Assembly (NCBI GenBank): GCA_037954665.1
Contig: JBBMOL010000383.1
Location: 248,001-312,000, forward strand
Direction: 5' to 3'
Source: Laguncularia racemosa
Taxonomy: Eukaryota; Streptophyta; Magnoliopsida; Myrtales; Combretaceae
Length of the DNA: 64,000 nucleotides
Positions 10,239 through 20,629 of this stretch are shown piece by piece (position 1 is the first letter of the stretch; the number at the start of each line of letters is the position of its first letter). The notes beneath the pieces were generated by a model. It was not told the DNA's origin. It was given only the letters and a program-made list of their open reading frames with translations, and made no database searches. Made by a program: the position numbers and the translations under genes.

Positions 10239-10953
10239 CTAAGTAAGTGGTGCTACAATGGTGTTGAAATCCTTCACAAACCTCCTGTAAAAACTCGCTA
10301 GTCCATGGAAACTCCACACATTACTTACGTTAGTTGGACTAGGCCATTCTTGGATCGCACGAATCTTTTCTTCATCAACCTTTATTCCTTGTACACTAAC
10401 AACAAAACCAAGAAACACAAGTTTGTCTGTGCAAAAAGTGCACTTCTTGAGGTTAGCATATAATTGCTCCTTTCGAAGCACTTCTAAAACATCCCTCAAG
10501 TGAGATATATGGTCCTCCAAACTCTTGCTGTAAATGAGGATATCATCAAAATAGACAACCACAAATTTGCCAATAAAAGTCCTCAAAACATGGTTCATAA
10601 GTCTCATAAAAGTACTAGCTGCGTTAGTTAAACCGAAAGGCATTACTAACCACTCATACAATCCATATTTTGTCTTAAATGCGGTTTTCCATTCATCACC
10701 TTCTTTCATTCTAATTTAGTGATATCCGCTTTTCAGATCAATTTTGGAAAAGACATTAGACCCATTTAACTCATCTAACATGTCATCTAAGCGAGGAATG
10801 GGATGACGATACTTTACCGTGATGTTGTTGATGGTGCGGCAGTCAACACACATTCTCCATGACCCATCCTTCTTAGGCACCAAAATCATAGGCACTGCAC
10901 ATGGACTCATGCTCTCTCACGTACCCCTTCTCCATTAATTCATTGACCTGCCT
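10239..10953 (-). pseudogene. CRM-D reverse transcriptase
   Basis: Reverse transcriptase with the catalytic box YFDDILIYSK intact, and upstream MPFGLTNAASTFMRLMNHVL and KIDLKSGYH. A TAA replaces CAA after SGYH (about 10715). A 2-base deletion near 10912-10920 (GAGAGAGC against GAGAGAAAGC in sister copies) breaks the frame with the linker upstream. Otherwise full length for the palm and thumb. Confidence 0.88.
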
Positions 10954-12049
10954 TTAGAGTTCCTTTGTCTCCTCTGGATTGCTCATATAAGCTGGTTTAT
11001 TTGGATTCGATGCTTCGGGTACAAGGTCAATCTGGTGCTCAATACCACGAATAGGTAGTAATCCCTTTGGAATCTCCTCAGGGAAGGCATCTTCAAAGTC
11101 CTGCATAATAGATATAACCACACTAGGTACAGAGTTAAATAGTTTGTTAGTATTCAAACAAGTTTCCTTAAAAACCAGCAACAACATAGGTTGCTTCATC
11201 ACTAACGCTCTCCTCACTACACTCGCTCTTGCCACACAACTCTCCTTTTGCAAGGCTGCACTCTCCTTTTCACTCACCACTAAAGTTGATCCCCCTTCAA
11301 CTTGGTCTCTCACACTCTTTCCAGCCTTCCTCTCTTTTTCCTTTTGATATCGACTTTTGTGTTCCTTTGCTTTCTCGCTATCTTTTGCTCTCTCACTCTC
11401 CCTCTGTTTTTCACTCACCTTATATTTTGCAAAAGACTGTTGTAGCTGAAACTGATCCTCATACACCTATTTAGGTGTTAAAGGTTTAAGATTAAAGCTT
11501 TTCCCCTAGTGAACAAGCGTATATTTGTTAGAAAAGCCATCATGAACAACCTTCCTATCAAACTGCCATGGCCTCCCCAACAACACATGACACGCCTGCA
11601 TCGGCACTACATCGCATAACACCTCATCCTCATACCTACCAATGCGAAAAGCAATCAAGGCTAGCTTACTCACCTCAGTCTCGCCACTATCATTCAGTCA
11701 CTGCAACTTATATGGACTAGGGTGTTTAGTAGTCTTCAGTCCCAGCCTCTCGACAATAAAAGTACTCACCATGTTAGTGCAACTCCCTCCATCAATGATT
11801 AAATTGCAAATATGATCACCTAGATAACATCTAGTATGAAAGATATTCTCTCGTTGCACCTCCTTTTCTTCCTTCACCTGCACATTCAAAGCTCACTTCA
11901 CTACTACCACTAACTTCCCTACTGTAGGCTCCTCGTCATCACTAGCATCATCTAATGGAAGCATATCATCTTTGTCACTATCCCCCTCAGTCTCATACTC
12001 ACTATCATCATGCAGAATCATCACCCACCTATTCGGACATTGACTAGCA
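10954..12049 (-). pseudogene. CRM-D protease and PR-RT linker
   Basis: Protease with LIIDGGSCTNMVSTFIVERL near 11740-11820, then a Lys/Glu/Ser-rich linker (SEKQRESERAKDSEK) at 11380-11440 and the pre-RT region IEHQIDLVPEAS. Stops at about 11697, 11467 and others interrupt it, mostly Trp or Gln codons changed by transitions. Same frame as gag. Confidence 0.83.
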
Positions 12050-13107
12050 ATATGGCCTCTACCTTAGCATTTAAAACATCTAATGTCACGATTTCTAGGA
12101 GTAGAAGAATCAGGTTTACCTTGGTTACCAGGAGTAGAACCCGCTTGCCTCTGCTCTCCTTTTGGTTTGGTAGGTAAAGGCTTTTCTTCCTTCTTCCATT
12201 GGTTAGTCTTCCAGGCGGGTGAACCAGCACCCTATTGAAATCGTGCAGTACTACTACCATTCCTCCTATGTTGGTTCTCAACCTTTATAGCCATATGAAC
12301 TATATCTTCCAATTCTACATAATGCTGCAATTCCACGACATTTTGAATTTCTCTATTCAATCCAGCAAGAAACCTTGCCATGGTAGCCTCTCTATCCTCC
12401 TCTACATTCGCCCTAATCATAGTAACTTTCATCTCCTTGAAATACTCATCCACACTTCGGCTTCCCTGCCTAAGAGTTTGCAATTTGTTGTGTAATTCAC
12501 GATAGTAATACGCAGGCACAAACCGCTTCTTCATCACCCTCTTCATCTCTTCCCACGACTCAATAGGTGGTACGCCATTCCTTCTTCGATTCAACATTAG
12601 TTGATCCCACCACACTATGGCGTAATCCGAAAATTCAATAGCAGCAAGTTTCACTTTCTTTCTCCCACTATAGTTGTGACAATCAAACACCATCTCCACC
12701 TTCTTCTCCCACTCTAAGTACGCCTCGGGATCATTCTTCCCTTGAAAAGGAGGAATCTTCATCTTTATACTACTCAATTGATTATCCTCTCTATTCCTAT
12801 CTCCTCTATCTTCCCAATCCCTAGTTCCTCTATTCCTACCACTATAACCTCTATAACTCCCAACAGAAGGTTCATCAAATTCATTATCAAACATTTCATC
12901 TCCACCCCGTTGCACTTTCCTATAACAACTCTCCCTCTTACGCCCTTGGAAGACGTTTTTAGATTGCTCTAGTCTTTGTTCCACTGTCTCATGAATTTGT
13001 TCCATGCCCTCCTGAAACATCCTCTTCATCTCACCCCTCAACACCTCAATCACTAACCTAGCATCAAACCTTCCCCTCTCACTTTCAGGAGAATGTTGCC
13101 TCGACAT
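12050..13107 (-). pseudogene. CRM-D gag
   Basis: A 291-codon open stretch from the ATG at 13107 (MSRQHSPESERGRFDARLV), then a stop at about 12231 and a continuation to the zinc knuckle near 12050-12095, where TAA replaces the CAA of CFKCQGR. Domains: basic N-terminal region, PPFQGKNDPEAYLEWEKKVE near residue 120, and the retrotransposon gag core with AIEFSDYAIVWWDQLMLN and YFKEMKVTMIRANVEEDREA. Gag packages the element RNA. Best gag copy of this family in the window. Confidence 0.88.
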
Positions 13108-13553
13108 AGTTCCTGCAGAAAAAGATTAGTACTAACACAAATATATATAATTAAGCCTCATGATACACTCCCTTACGTGTTTCGCTCCAAGGATGATATC
13201 ACACAGTCACTCGTGTATTCTCACAAGCAATAACGATATCAATTCACCAATTCCTCTTCTCAATTCTCTCCAAACTAACCCAAACTACACCAATTCCCTT
13301 CCGTAGAATTCAAAACAACTCTAGGGCTTGAAATTTTTCCTCTTTTTCTTTCCGATTTTTTTTTTGTTGCCTTTGTTTGTTGCTCTTGATCACGTTCGCT
13401 TTTTTTTTTTGTAACAAACTTGAATAGTAGGTACTACACTTTCAATAGACAATTAACACTATGAAATTGAGTACGAACAATTGATATGAACGATTGGAGT
13501 TAGGGTTTTGATGTTACCTTCCTCAAACCGAACTGATGTTTTAACAAACCTAG
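13108..13553 (-). other. CRM-D untranslated leader
   Basis: Non-coding leader between PBS and gag, homologous to 3964-4430. It contains T-rich runs (poly-A on the sense strand) at 13340-13420. No gene seen. Confidence 0.8.
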
Positions 13554-13565
13554 GCTCTCATACCA
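13554..13565 (-). other. CRM-D primer-binding site (tRNA-iMet)
   Basis: GCTCTCATACCA on the plus strand, one mismatch from GCTCTGATACCA, the 3' end of initiator tRNA-Met. Three bases from the 5' LTR. Confidence 0.82.
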
Positions 13566-13568
13566 AAC

Positions 13569-14416
13569 TGATACGAACCACGCCAACGTGTGATGAAACC
13601 CAATACCAATACATTCGGAACTGCTACCCAAGATGCCAAACAATCAAGAGGAAACCGCGACCCGTTGCCTATAAGTGAGGCAAGAACCTTGGTATATTAT
13701 GTAGACGCCACAATCAGGATGAAAGACCGATTGATAAGTCGAGATGAACGCTACGGAAGAAAATCTGATAAGTTCTAGAGTAGTTCTTTAAAGAACCAAG
13801 AGAGGAATTCTCTCAAAAGTGTTTTCAAACTTGTATGTTGTATATCCTATGTTCTAAACCCTAGGAGCTTTATATTAGGGTTTACAATTCATAACAATAA
13901 AGGCCCAAAACGACATAACATCATTAAGTTGTGGAAAAATAACAAAACAGAGACTTAAAGGCCGACGGCGTTGGAATGAAGGCCGGCGGCATTGGATTGA
14001 AGGCCGGCGGCGTTAGGCTGGTGTAGAGCATATACACGGCCGGGCCTTTCTAGATGTGTATGTTTCTGTAGATATTCTTGACACCATACACAGCCGTGCC
14101 TTTGAACCATGTATACGACTGTGTATGATTCTATGTAACCTCCAGACTCACTATACAGTCGTGCCTTGTAAAGACACGCCCTCTTCAACCCGTATTCGTT
14201 ATGACTTGTACAAGAGCAAGGACATTCTCATAGTTGTTCAAATCCATTCCAACTTCATGATTGCTCCAATCCTTTCCGGCTTCATGGACATCCTTTATCA
14301 ACCCGTTAAGTGCTTCCTTGAATCGTTTTGCTCGAGTTCTTGTGATTGGTCCAGGTGGCACTTCAAGAGGATCCAAATTCCATCTTCTGGCTTAGCTCCC
14401 ATCATGGCTCTCATCA
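13569..14416 (-). repeat. CRM-D 5' LTR
   Basis: An 848-bp LTR (TGATACGAACC ... GGCTCTCATCA on the plus strand) followed by TSD AATAG at 14417-14421. It has GCCGGC-type repeats at 13965-14015, a palindrome at 13783-13796 and a reversed TATAAAG at 13868-13874. The coding tail at 14185-14376 is open (GPITRTRAKRFKEALN). It differs from 2904-3738 by scattered, mostly C/T differences plus the 12-bp indel. Confidence 0.88.
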
Positions 14417-14421
14417 AATAG

Positions 14422-15163
14422 ACCTCTTACCACTTTGATAGTGCATGGAGAGGGCATTTCCAATATGGCCTTTACTTTGTCAGGGTCAATTTTAATACCT
14501 TCTTGGCTTACGATAAACCCTAACAGTTTGCTAGTTGTGACCTCAAAAGTACATTTTTTAGAGTTTAACTTCAGCTGAAACTTTCTCAATCGCTTGAATA
14601 ATTTTCTTAAGATGACCGCGTGGCTTTCTTCTCTTTTAGATTTAGCTATCATATCTTCGACATATACTTCGACTTCTCGATGCATCATGTCATGAAGTAT
14701 CATAACCAGGGCTCTTTGGTACATAGTCCCAGCATTCTTTAAGCCGAAAGGCATAACTTTGTAATAGAAAGTTCCCCATGTTGTGATAAAGGTTATTTTG
14801 GTCTTATCTTCTTCCGCCACTTTTATCTGGTTATATCCTGAGAAACCATCCATAAATGAGAAGAGATGATTCCCTGTGGCATTATCTACTAAGACATCTA
14901 CGTGAGGTAGAGGAAAGTTGTCTTTAGGCATGGCTTGGTTCAGATTTTGGAAGTCTATGCATACTCATACTTTCCCATTCTACTTTGGAACAAGGATTAT
15001 GTTTGCTACCCATTTTGGATAGTCTGATACCTGAATGAACCCAACTTCTAATAGCTTCTTGACTTCCTCTTTCATCTTTAATAAGATGTCAAGCCTAAAT
15101 CTTCTCAATTTTTGTTTTTTAGGTTTGACATCTTCTCTTGTGGGTAGCTTGTGAACTACTATT
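14422..15163 (-). pseudogene. Tat-A reverse transcriptase palm and fingers
   Basis: RT resumes after CRM-D: NHLFSFMDGFSGYNQIKVAE, a TTWGTFYYKVMPFGLKNAGT stretch, and the catalytic box as YVEDMIAKS instead of YVDD. The fingers KPKKQKLRRFRLDILLKMKE lie at 15060-15130. A frame break occurs near 14931-14990. It is cut at 15163 by CRM-E. The Asp-to-Glu change alone should abolish activity. Confidence 0.85.
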
Positions 15164-16143
15164 TGATGAGAACCATGATGGGAGCTAAGCCAAAAGATGG
15201 AACATGGATCTTCTTGAAGTGCCACCTAGACCGATCACAAGAACTCGAGCGAAACGATTAAAGGAAGTACTTAACGGGTTGATAAAGGATGTCCATGAAG
15301 TCGGAAAGGATTAGAGCAATCATGAAGTTGGAAAGGATTAGAACAACCATGGGAATGCCCTTGCTCTTGTACAAGTCATAATGGATATGGGTTGAAGAGG
15401 GCGTGTCTTTATAAGGCACGACCGTGTAGGAGTCTGGAGGTTACACAGAATCATACACGGTCGTATACACAGTTCAAAGGCACAGCCGTGTATGGTATCA
15501 AGAATTTCCACAGAAAGATACACGACTAGAAGTATACGGTCGTGTATGTTGTCAAGATTTCCACAGAAAGATACACGACTAGAAGTACACGGTCGTGTAC
15601 ATTGTCAAGATTTCCACAGAAAGATACACGACTAGAAGTACACGGTCATGTACATCTCCAACGCCGATCGTGTATATGCTTACGCCGGCTCCAAGGCCGC
15701 CGGCCTTTAAGTCCCTGTTTTTTTATTTTTATGCAACTTAATGATGTTATGTCATTTTGTGCCTTTATTGTTACGAATTGTAAACCCTACTATAAAGCTC
15801 CTAGGGTTTAAAATAGATAGAATATAGAACATACAACATTAAAGTTTGAAAAAACACTTTTGAGAGAATTCCTCCCTTGGTTCTTTAAAGAACTAATCTA
15901 GAACTTATCGGATTTTTCTTCCGTGGCGTTCATCCTGACTTATCAATCGGTCTTTCATCCCGATTGTGGCATCTTCATATTATACCAAGGTTCTTATCTC
16001 ACTTATAGACAACCAGTCGCGATTTCCACTTGAGTGTGTTTGGCATCTTAGGAAGCGAATTCCGAACGTATTGGTATTGGGTTTCGTCACATGTTGGCGT
16101 GGTTCGTATCAGTTAGGAATCCGAACAAACAAATTTCATATCA
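15164..16143 (+). repeat. CRM-E 5' LTR with one U5 extension
   Basis: Starts TGATGAGAACC; the basic LTR ends at 16111 (GTATCA) and a 32-bp segment (16112-16143) ending CATATCA follows before the PBS. The truncated 3' LTR carries the same extension up to the TSD, proving that the extension is part of the LTR. TATA box at 15791-15797, palindrome at 15880-15893. Confidence 0.88.
15498..15660 (+). repeat. 53-bp tandem hairpin units in CRM-E LTR
   Basis: Three consecutive units of about 53 bp, each TTTCCACAGAAAGATACACG, a short spacer, then TACACGGTCGTGTA. Other family LTRs have fewer or diverged units (about two at 7930-8040, 43060-43170 and 49670-49775). Lies in U3 upstream of the TATA box. Confidence 0.85.
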
Positions 16144-16146
16144 GTT

Positions 16147-16158
16147 TGGTATTAAAGC
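16147..16158 (+). other. CRM-E primer-binding site (tRNA-iMet), decayed
   Basis: TGGTATTAAAGC, two mismatches from TGGTATCAGAGC. The leader follows to 16610 and is homologous to 3964-4430, with no gene in it. Confidence 0.75.
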
Positions 16159-16610
16159 CTAGGTTTGTTAAACCATCAGTTCGGTTTGAGGAAGGTAATA
16201 TCAAAACCCTAACTCCAATCGTTCATATCAATTGTTCGTACTCAATTTCATAGTGTTAATTGTCTATTGAAAGTGTAGTGCCTTCTATTCAATTTTGTTA
16301 AAAAAAGAAAAAGAAAAGGGGAACGTGATCAAGAGCAGCAAACAAAGGTGACAAAAAAATAATCTGAAAGAAAAAGAGGAAAAATTTCGAGCCTTAGATT
16401 TTTTTTGAATTCTACGGAAGGGAATTGGTGTAGTTTGGGTTAGTTCCAAGAGAATTGAGAAGAGGAATTGGTGAGTTGATATCATCATTTTCTTGTGAGA
16501 ATACACGAGTGACTGTGTGATATCATCCTTTGAGCAAAACACGTAAGGGAGTGTATCGTGAGGCTTAATCATATATATTTGTGTTAGTACTAATCTTTTC
16601 TGCAGGAACT

Positions 16611-17700
16611 ATGTCGAGGCAACATTCTCTTGAAGGTGAGAGGGGAAGGTTTGATGCTAGGTTAGTGATTGAGGCGTTGAGGGGTGAGATGAAGAGAATG
16701 TTTCAGGAGGGCATGGAATAAATTCATGAGACGGTAGAATAAAGACTAGAGCAATCTAAAAACGTCTTCCAAGGGCGTAAGGGGGAGAGTTGTTCTAGGA
16801 GAGTACAAAGGAGTGGAGATGAAATCTCTGATGATGAATTTGTTGAACTTTCTACTAGGAGTTATAGAGGTTATAGTGGTAGGAATAGAGGAACTAGGGA
16901 TTGGGAAGATAGAGGAGATAGGAATAGAGAGGGTAATCAACTGAGTAGTATAAAGATGAAGATTCCTCCTTTCCAAGGGAAGAATGATCCCGCGTCATAC
17001 TTAAAGTGGGAGAAAAAGGTAGAGATGGTGTTTGATTGTCACAACTATAGTGGGAGAAAGAAAGTGAAACTTGCTGCCATTGAATTTTTGGATTATGCCA
17101 TAGTATGGTGGGATTAACTAATGTTAAATCGAATAAGGAATGGCGAACCACCTATTGAGTCATGGGAAGAGATGAAGAGGGTAATGAAGAATCAGTTTGT
17201 GCCTACGTATTACTATCGTGAGTTACACAACAAATTGCAAACTCTTAAGCAGGGAAGCCAAAGTGTGGATGAGTATTTCAAGGAGATGGAAGTTACTACG
17301 ATTAAGGCGAATGTAGAGGAGGATTGAGAGGCTACTATGGTTAGGTTTCTTGCTGGATTGAATAGAGAAATTCAAAACGTCGTGGAATTGTAGCATTATG
17401 TAGAATTGGAAGATATGGTTCATATGGCTATAAAGGTTGAGAACCAACACAAGAGGAAAGGTAGTAGTACTACACGGTTTCAACAGGGTGCTGGTTCATC
17501 CGCCTGGAAGACTAACCAATGGAAGAAGGAAGAAAAGCCTTTACCCACCAAACCAAAAAGAGAGCAGAGGCAAGCGGGTTCTACTCTTGGTAACCAAGGT
17601 AAACCTGACTCTTCTACTCCTAGAAATCGTGACATTAGATGTTTTAAATGCCAAGGTAGAAGCCATATTGCTAGTCAATGTCCGAATAGGCGTGTTATGA
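16611..17700 (+). pseudogene. CRM-E gag (stops)
   Basis: ATG at 16611 (MSRQHS). Gag core and zinc knuckle CFKCQGRSHIASQC near 17640-17685. Stops near 16720 (TAA for CAA), 17116 (TAA for CAA), 17326 (TGA for AGA) and 17391 (TAG for CAG). Three of the four are C-to-T transitions relative to sister copies. Continuous with the protease frame. Confidence 0.83.
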
Positions 17701-18253
17701 TTTTGCGTGATGATGGTGAGTATGAGACTGAGGGGGATAGTGAAGAGGATGATATGCCTCCATTAGAGGATGTTAGTGATGATGGGGAGCCTGTAGTAGG
17801 GAAGTTAGTGGCAGTAGTGAAGTGTGCTTTGAATGTGCAGGTGAAGGAAGAAGTGGAAGTGCAACGAGAGAATATCTTTCATACTAGATGTTATCTAGGT
17901 GATCATATTTGTAGAATTTTGATCATTGAAGGAGGAAGTTGCACTAATGTGGTGAGTAATTTTATTGTCGAGAGGCTGGGACTCAAGACGACTAAACACC
18001 CTAGTCCATATAAATTGCAGTGGCTGAATGATAGTGGCGAGACTAAGGTGAGTAAGCAAACCTTGATTGCTTTCGCATCGGTAGGTATGAGGATGAGGTG
18101 TTATGCGATGTAGTGCCAATGCAAGCGTGTCCAGTGTTGTTGGGGAGGCCATGGCAAATTGATAGGAAGGTTGTTCATGATGGCTTTTCTAACAAGTGTA
18201 CGCTTGTTCACTAAGGGAAAAGCTTTAATCTTAAACCTTTAACAGCTAAACAG
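17701..18253 (+). pseudogene. CRM-E protease
   Basis: Acidic spacer (DDGEYETEGDSEEDD) and protease with LIIEGGSCTN: the catalytic Asp of the family motif IIDGGS is Glu here, so the enzyme would be dead. A frameshift near 18075 (CTTTCGCATCGG against CTTTTCGCATTGG) and a stop at about 18212 follow. Confidence 0.82.
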
Positions 18254-19414
18254 GTGTATGAGGATCAGTTGCAGCTACAACAGTCTTTTGCAAAATATAA
18301 GGTGAGTGAAAAACAGAGGGAGTGTGAGAGAGCAAAAGACAGCGAGAAAGAAAAGGAACACAAAAGTCTATATCAAAAGGAGAAAGAGAGGAAGGCTAGA
18401 AAGAGTGTGAGAGACCAAGTTGAAGGGGGATCAACTTTGGTGGTGAGTGAAAAGGAGAGTGTTGCCTTGCAAAAGGAGAGTTATGTGGCAAGAGCGAGTG
18501 TAGTGTGGAGAGCGTTAGTGATGAAGCAACCTATGTTGCTGCTGGTTTTTAAGGAAACTTGTTTGAATACTAACGAACTATTTAACTCTTTGCCTAGTGT
18601 GGTTGTGTCTATTGTGCAGGACTTTGAAGATGTCTTCCCTGAGGAGATTCCAAAGGGATTACCACCTACTTGTGGTATTGAGCACCAGATTGACTTAGTA
18701 CCCGGAGCATCAATTCCAAACAAACTGGCTTATAGGAGCAACCTAGAGGAGACAAAGGAACTCCAAAGGCAGGTCAATGAATTAATGAAGAAGGGGTACG
18801 TGAGAGAAAGCATGAGCCCATGTGCAGTGCCTGTGATTTTGGTGCCTAAGAAGGATGGGTCATGGAGAGTGTGTGTTGGCTGCCACGCCATCAACAACAT
18901 CACGGTAAAGTATCGTCATCCCATTCCTCGCTTAGATGACTTATTAGATGGGTTATATGGGTTTAGTGTCATTCCTGATGAGCCTTGGGTAAATATTTCC
19001 ATGGATTTTGTGTTAGGATTACCCAGGTCTAAACATAGTCGAGATTCTATTTTTGTAGTCGTGGATAGATTCTCTAAAATTGCACATTTCATTCCTTCTC
19101 ACAAAACAGATGATGCTTGTAATATTGCTAATTTGTTCTTTATGGAAGTTGTGAGATTACATGGTATGCCTAGAACAATCGTATCGGATAGAGATGCTAA
19201 GTTCTAGAGCTACTTCTGGAAGACATTGTGGGCTAAGTTATGAACTAAGTTGTTGTTTTCTACTACTTGTCATCCACAGACTGATGGTCAAACTGAGGTA
19301 GTAAATCGAACTTTATCTACTCTATTGAGGGTTGTCATTAAAAAGAACATTAAAAGTTGGGAGGATTGTTTGCCCCATGTTGAATTTGCCTATAATCGCA
19401 CAATGTATTCTGCT
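18254..19414 (+). pseudogene. CRM-E RT-integrase fusion
   Basis: In-frame ORF from the linker through RT fingers (SMSPCAVPVILVPKKDG, then HAINNITVKYRHPIPRLDD) and directly into integrase at PDEPWVNISMDFVLGL. The RT palm (YFDD), RNase H and HHCC finger are absent. All three integrase catalytic residues survive (SMDFVLG, VSDRDAKF, HPQTDGQTEVVN), but TAG at 19207 and TGA near 19243 break the frame. The joint differs from that in CRM-C and CRM-F. Confidence 0.85.
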
Positions 19415-19663
19415 AATCTAGAACTTATCGGATTTTTCTTCCGTAGCGTTCATCTCGACTTATCAATCTGTCTTTCATCCCGATTGTGGCGTCTTCATAT
19501 TATAACAAGGTTCTTGTCTCGCTTATAGACAACGGGTCACGGTTTCCACTTGAGTGTGTTTGGCATCTTAGGTAGCGAATTCCGAACGTATTGGTATTAG
19601 GTTTCGTCACACGTTGGCGTGGTTCGTATCAAGTAGGAATCCGAGCAAACCGATTTCGTATCA
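19415..19663 (+). repeat. CRM-E 3' LTR, truncated
   Basis: Last 249 bp of the family LTR including the 32-bp U5 extension, ending TTCGTATCA before TSD CTATT. The joint TGCTAATCTAGAAC shares CTAATCTAG with the LTR, so the break is next to the palindrome GTTCTTTAAAGAAC. Confidence 0.85.
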
Positions 19664-19668
19664 CTATT

Positions 19669-19990
19669 GATTGATCGATTCTTAGCATGTTGCCATACAA
19701 CCATGTGAATACATCTGCATATTCAATCAATAGCTCTGTTACCTCGCGCTTTTGCTCGCTACTCAAGTTAGCCCCAATTTTAAGGTTTTTGGGCTCTTCT
19801 TTGGTTCCTAGATTAACTGCCTCCATTGGCTCGTCAATCTAGATTTTACCTTGTTTGTGTTTTTGCCAAATTTCTTGTATCGCTTCGTGGTTAATAATAT
19901 CGCTTCCAACGGCTGACCCAGCAATATTGGAAACGATATCAATCTTTTCATTACTTACTTGCGTGAAATGTCCCTAACGTTCGATAATAT
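19669..19990 (-). pseudogene. Tat-A RT N-terminal segment
   Basis: Minus-strand continuation of Tat-A RT upstream of the fingers: VTELLIEYADVFTWLYGNM and the ATG-proximal MEAVNLG, matching 30131-30700 of Tat-J. The upstream segment with DIVSNIAGS reads open to about 19960. Confidence 0.78.
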
Positions 19991-20629
19991 TGAATCTATG
20001 GGGAAAGTGAGGCGAGTGTGTATAAGTAAAAGAAACAACCTGCAATTTTATTGGTATTTATTGAAGAGTTTAAACAATAATGAAATGATAACCACAACGA
20101 AATTTGTTCGTGATTGTTTCCAATTCTCTAGCTGACTTAGTGCTATTCAAAGGATAAGAAAACCAGTTATTAAGAGTTAGATGTTGACTGGATGCTTGAG
20201 AGGCTAAGCCTTCATCACTTGTATCAGCTTGGATTATTCCCAACTCTTGAGTGATAGCCAACCGCGAAAAATTTTGTGAAAGGGGTGGAAAATGCATCTG
20301 GGCATCATTCAGCTTCTCTGTCCTTCTGCCTCTAACACATCTAGCTAGAGCTTCTTCTTTTAAGGTAGGAATGTACCCAAGTCCAAATGTCCCTTACTGC
20401 CCCTCTTTGAACTGATGCTCCTCTTTGCTTATGACCATGCCTACTTCAACAAACATTTAGAGCCCCAAATCCTGAGGACCATCTTCCTCGATGTAGGGTA
20501 TAGTTGTTTCCTTATAGATGGCATAGTCCTGTTCACCCAACACGGTGATTATCTAACCATTCGTTAAGAACTTGACCATCTGGTGGAGACTCAAGGGTAT
20601 GGTTCCCACAGTATGTATCCATGGCCTTT
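19991..20629 (-). pseudogene. Tat-A protease tail and PR-RT spacer
   Basis: Collinear with 30700-31315 of Tat-J: an AT-rich spacer, then QMHFPPLSQNFSRLAITQEL and upstream GTFGLGY and GEQDYAIYKE motifs with several stops. Ends at 20629, where H2 begins. Confidence 0.78.

Larger units (their letters stand above)
2904..14416 (-). mobile_element. CRM-D: CRM-like chromovirus with CRM-C inside
   Basis: Minus-strand Ty3/Gypsy element bounded by LTRs in the same orientation (2904-3738 and 13569-14416) and by a perfect 5-bp TSD, AATAG (2899-2903 and 14417-14421). Its internal region (8493-13568) runs PBS, gag, PR, RT, RNase H, integrase, PPT on the minus strand and is the most complete of the family here. 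CRM-C in the opposite orientation occupies 3739-8492, exactly at the junction of the CRM-D PPT and 3' LTR. Clade call: single-frame gag-pol, a GPITRTRAK tail extending into the LTR and RT/IN motifs resembling CRM chromoviruses; a phylogeny would be needed to confirm. Confidence 0.85.
15164..19663 (+). mobile_element. CRM-E: internally deleted CRM-like element
   Basis: Plus-strand copy flanked by a perfect 5-bp TSD, CTATT (15159-15163 and 19664-19668), within the Tat-A RT. Structure: full 5' LTR with one 32-bp U5 extension, PBS, leader, gag, PR, linker, RT N-terminal part fused in frame to integrase, then an abrupt jump at about 19415 into the last 249 bp of the LTR. The retained TSD shows that the 3' truncation is an internal deletion after insertion or was carried in the cDNA. 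Confidence 0.88.
1..20629 (-). mobile_element. Tat-A: decayed Tat-lineage Ty3/Gypsy element, partial
   Basis: Minus-strand Tat element forming the base layer of the window. Its pieces (1-863, 1682-2903, 14422-15163, 19669-20629) are collinear with Tat-J at 27273-31300: integrase, archaeal-type RNase H, Gypsy RNase H, RT, PR-RT spacer and protease tail. It is split by sLTR-1, the CRM-D/C composite and CRM-E, and interrupted on the right by H2. No LTR of this copy is visible; both ends lie outside the window or beyond H2. Many stops and frameshifts and a substituted RT catalytic residue (YVED) mark it as an old, dead copy. Lineage assignment rests on the dual RNase H and on protein similarity to Tat-J. 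Confidence 0.85.
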
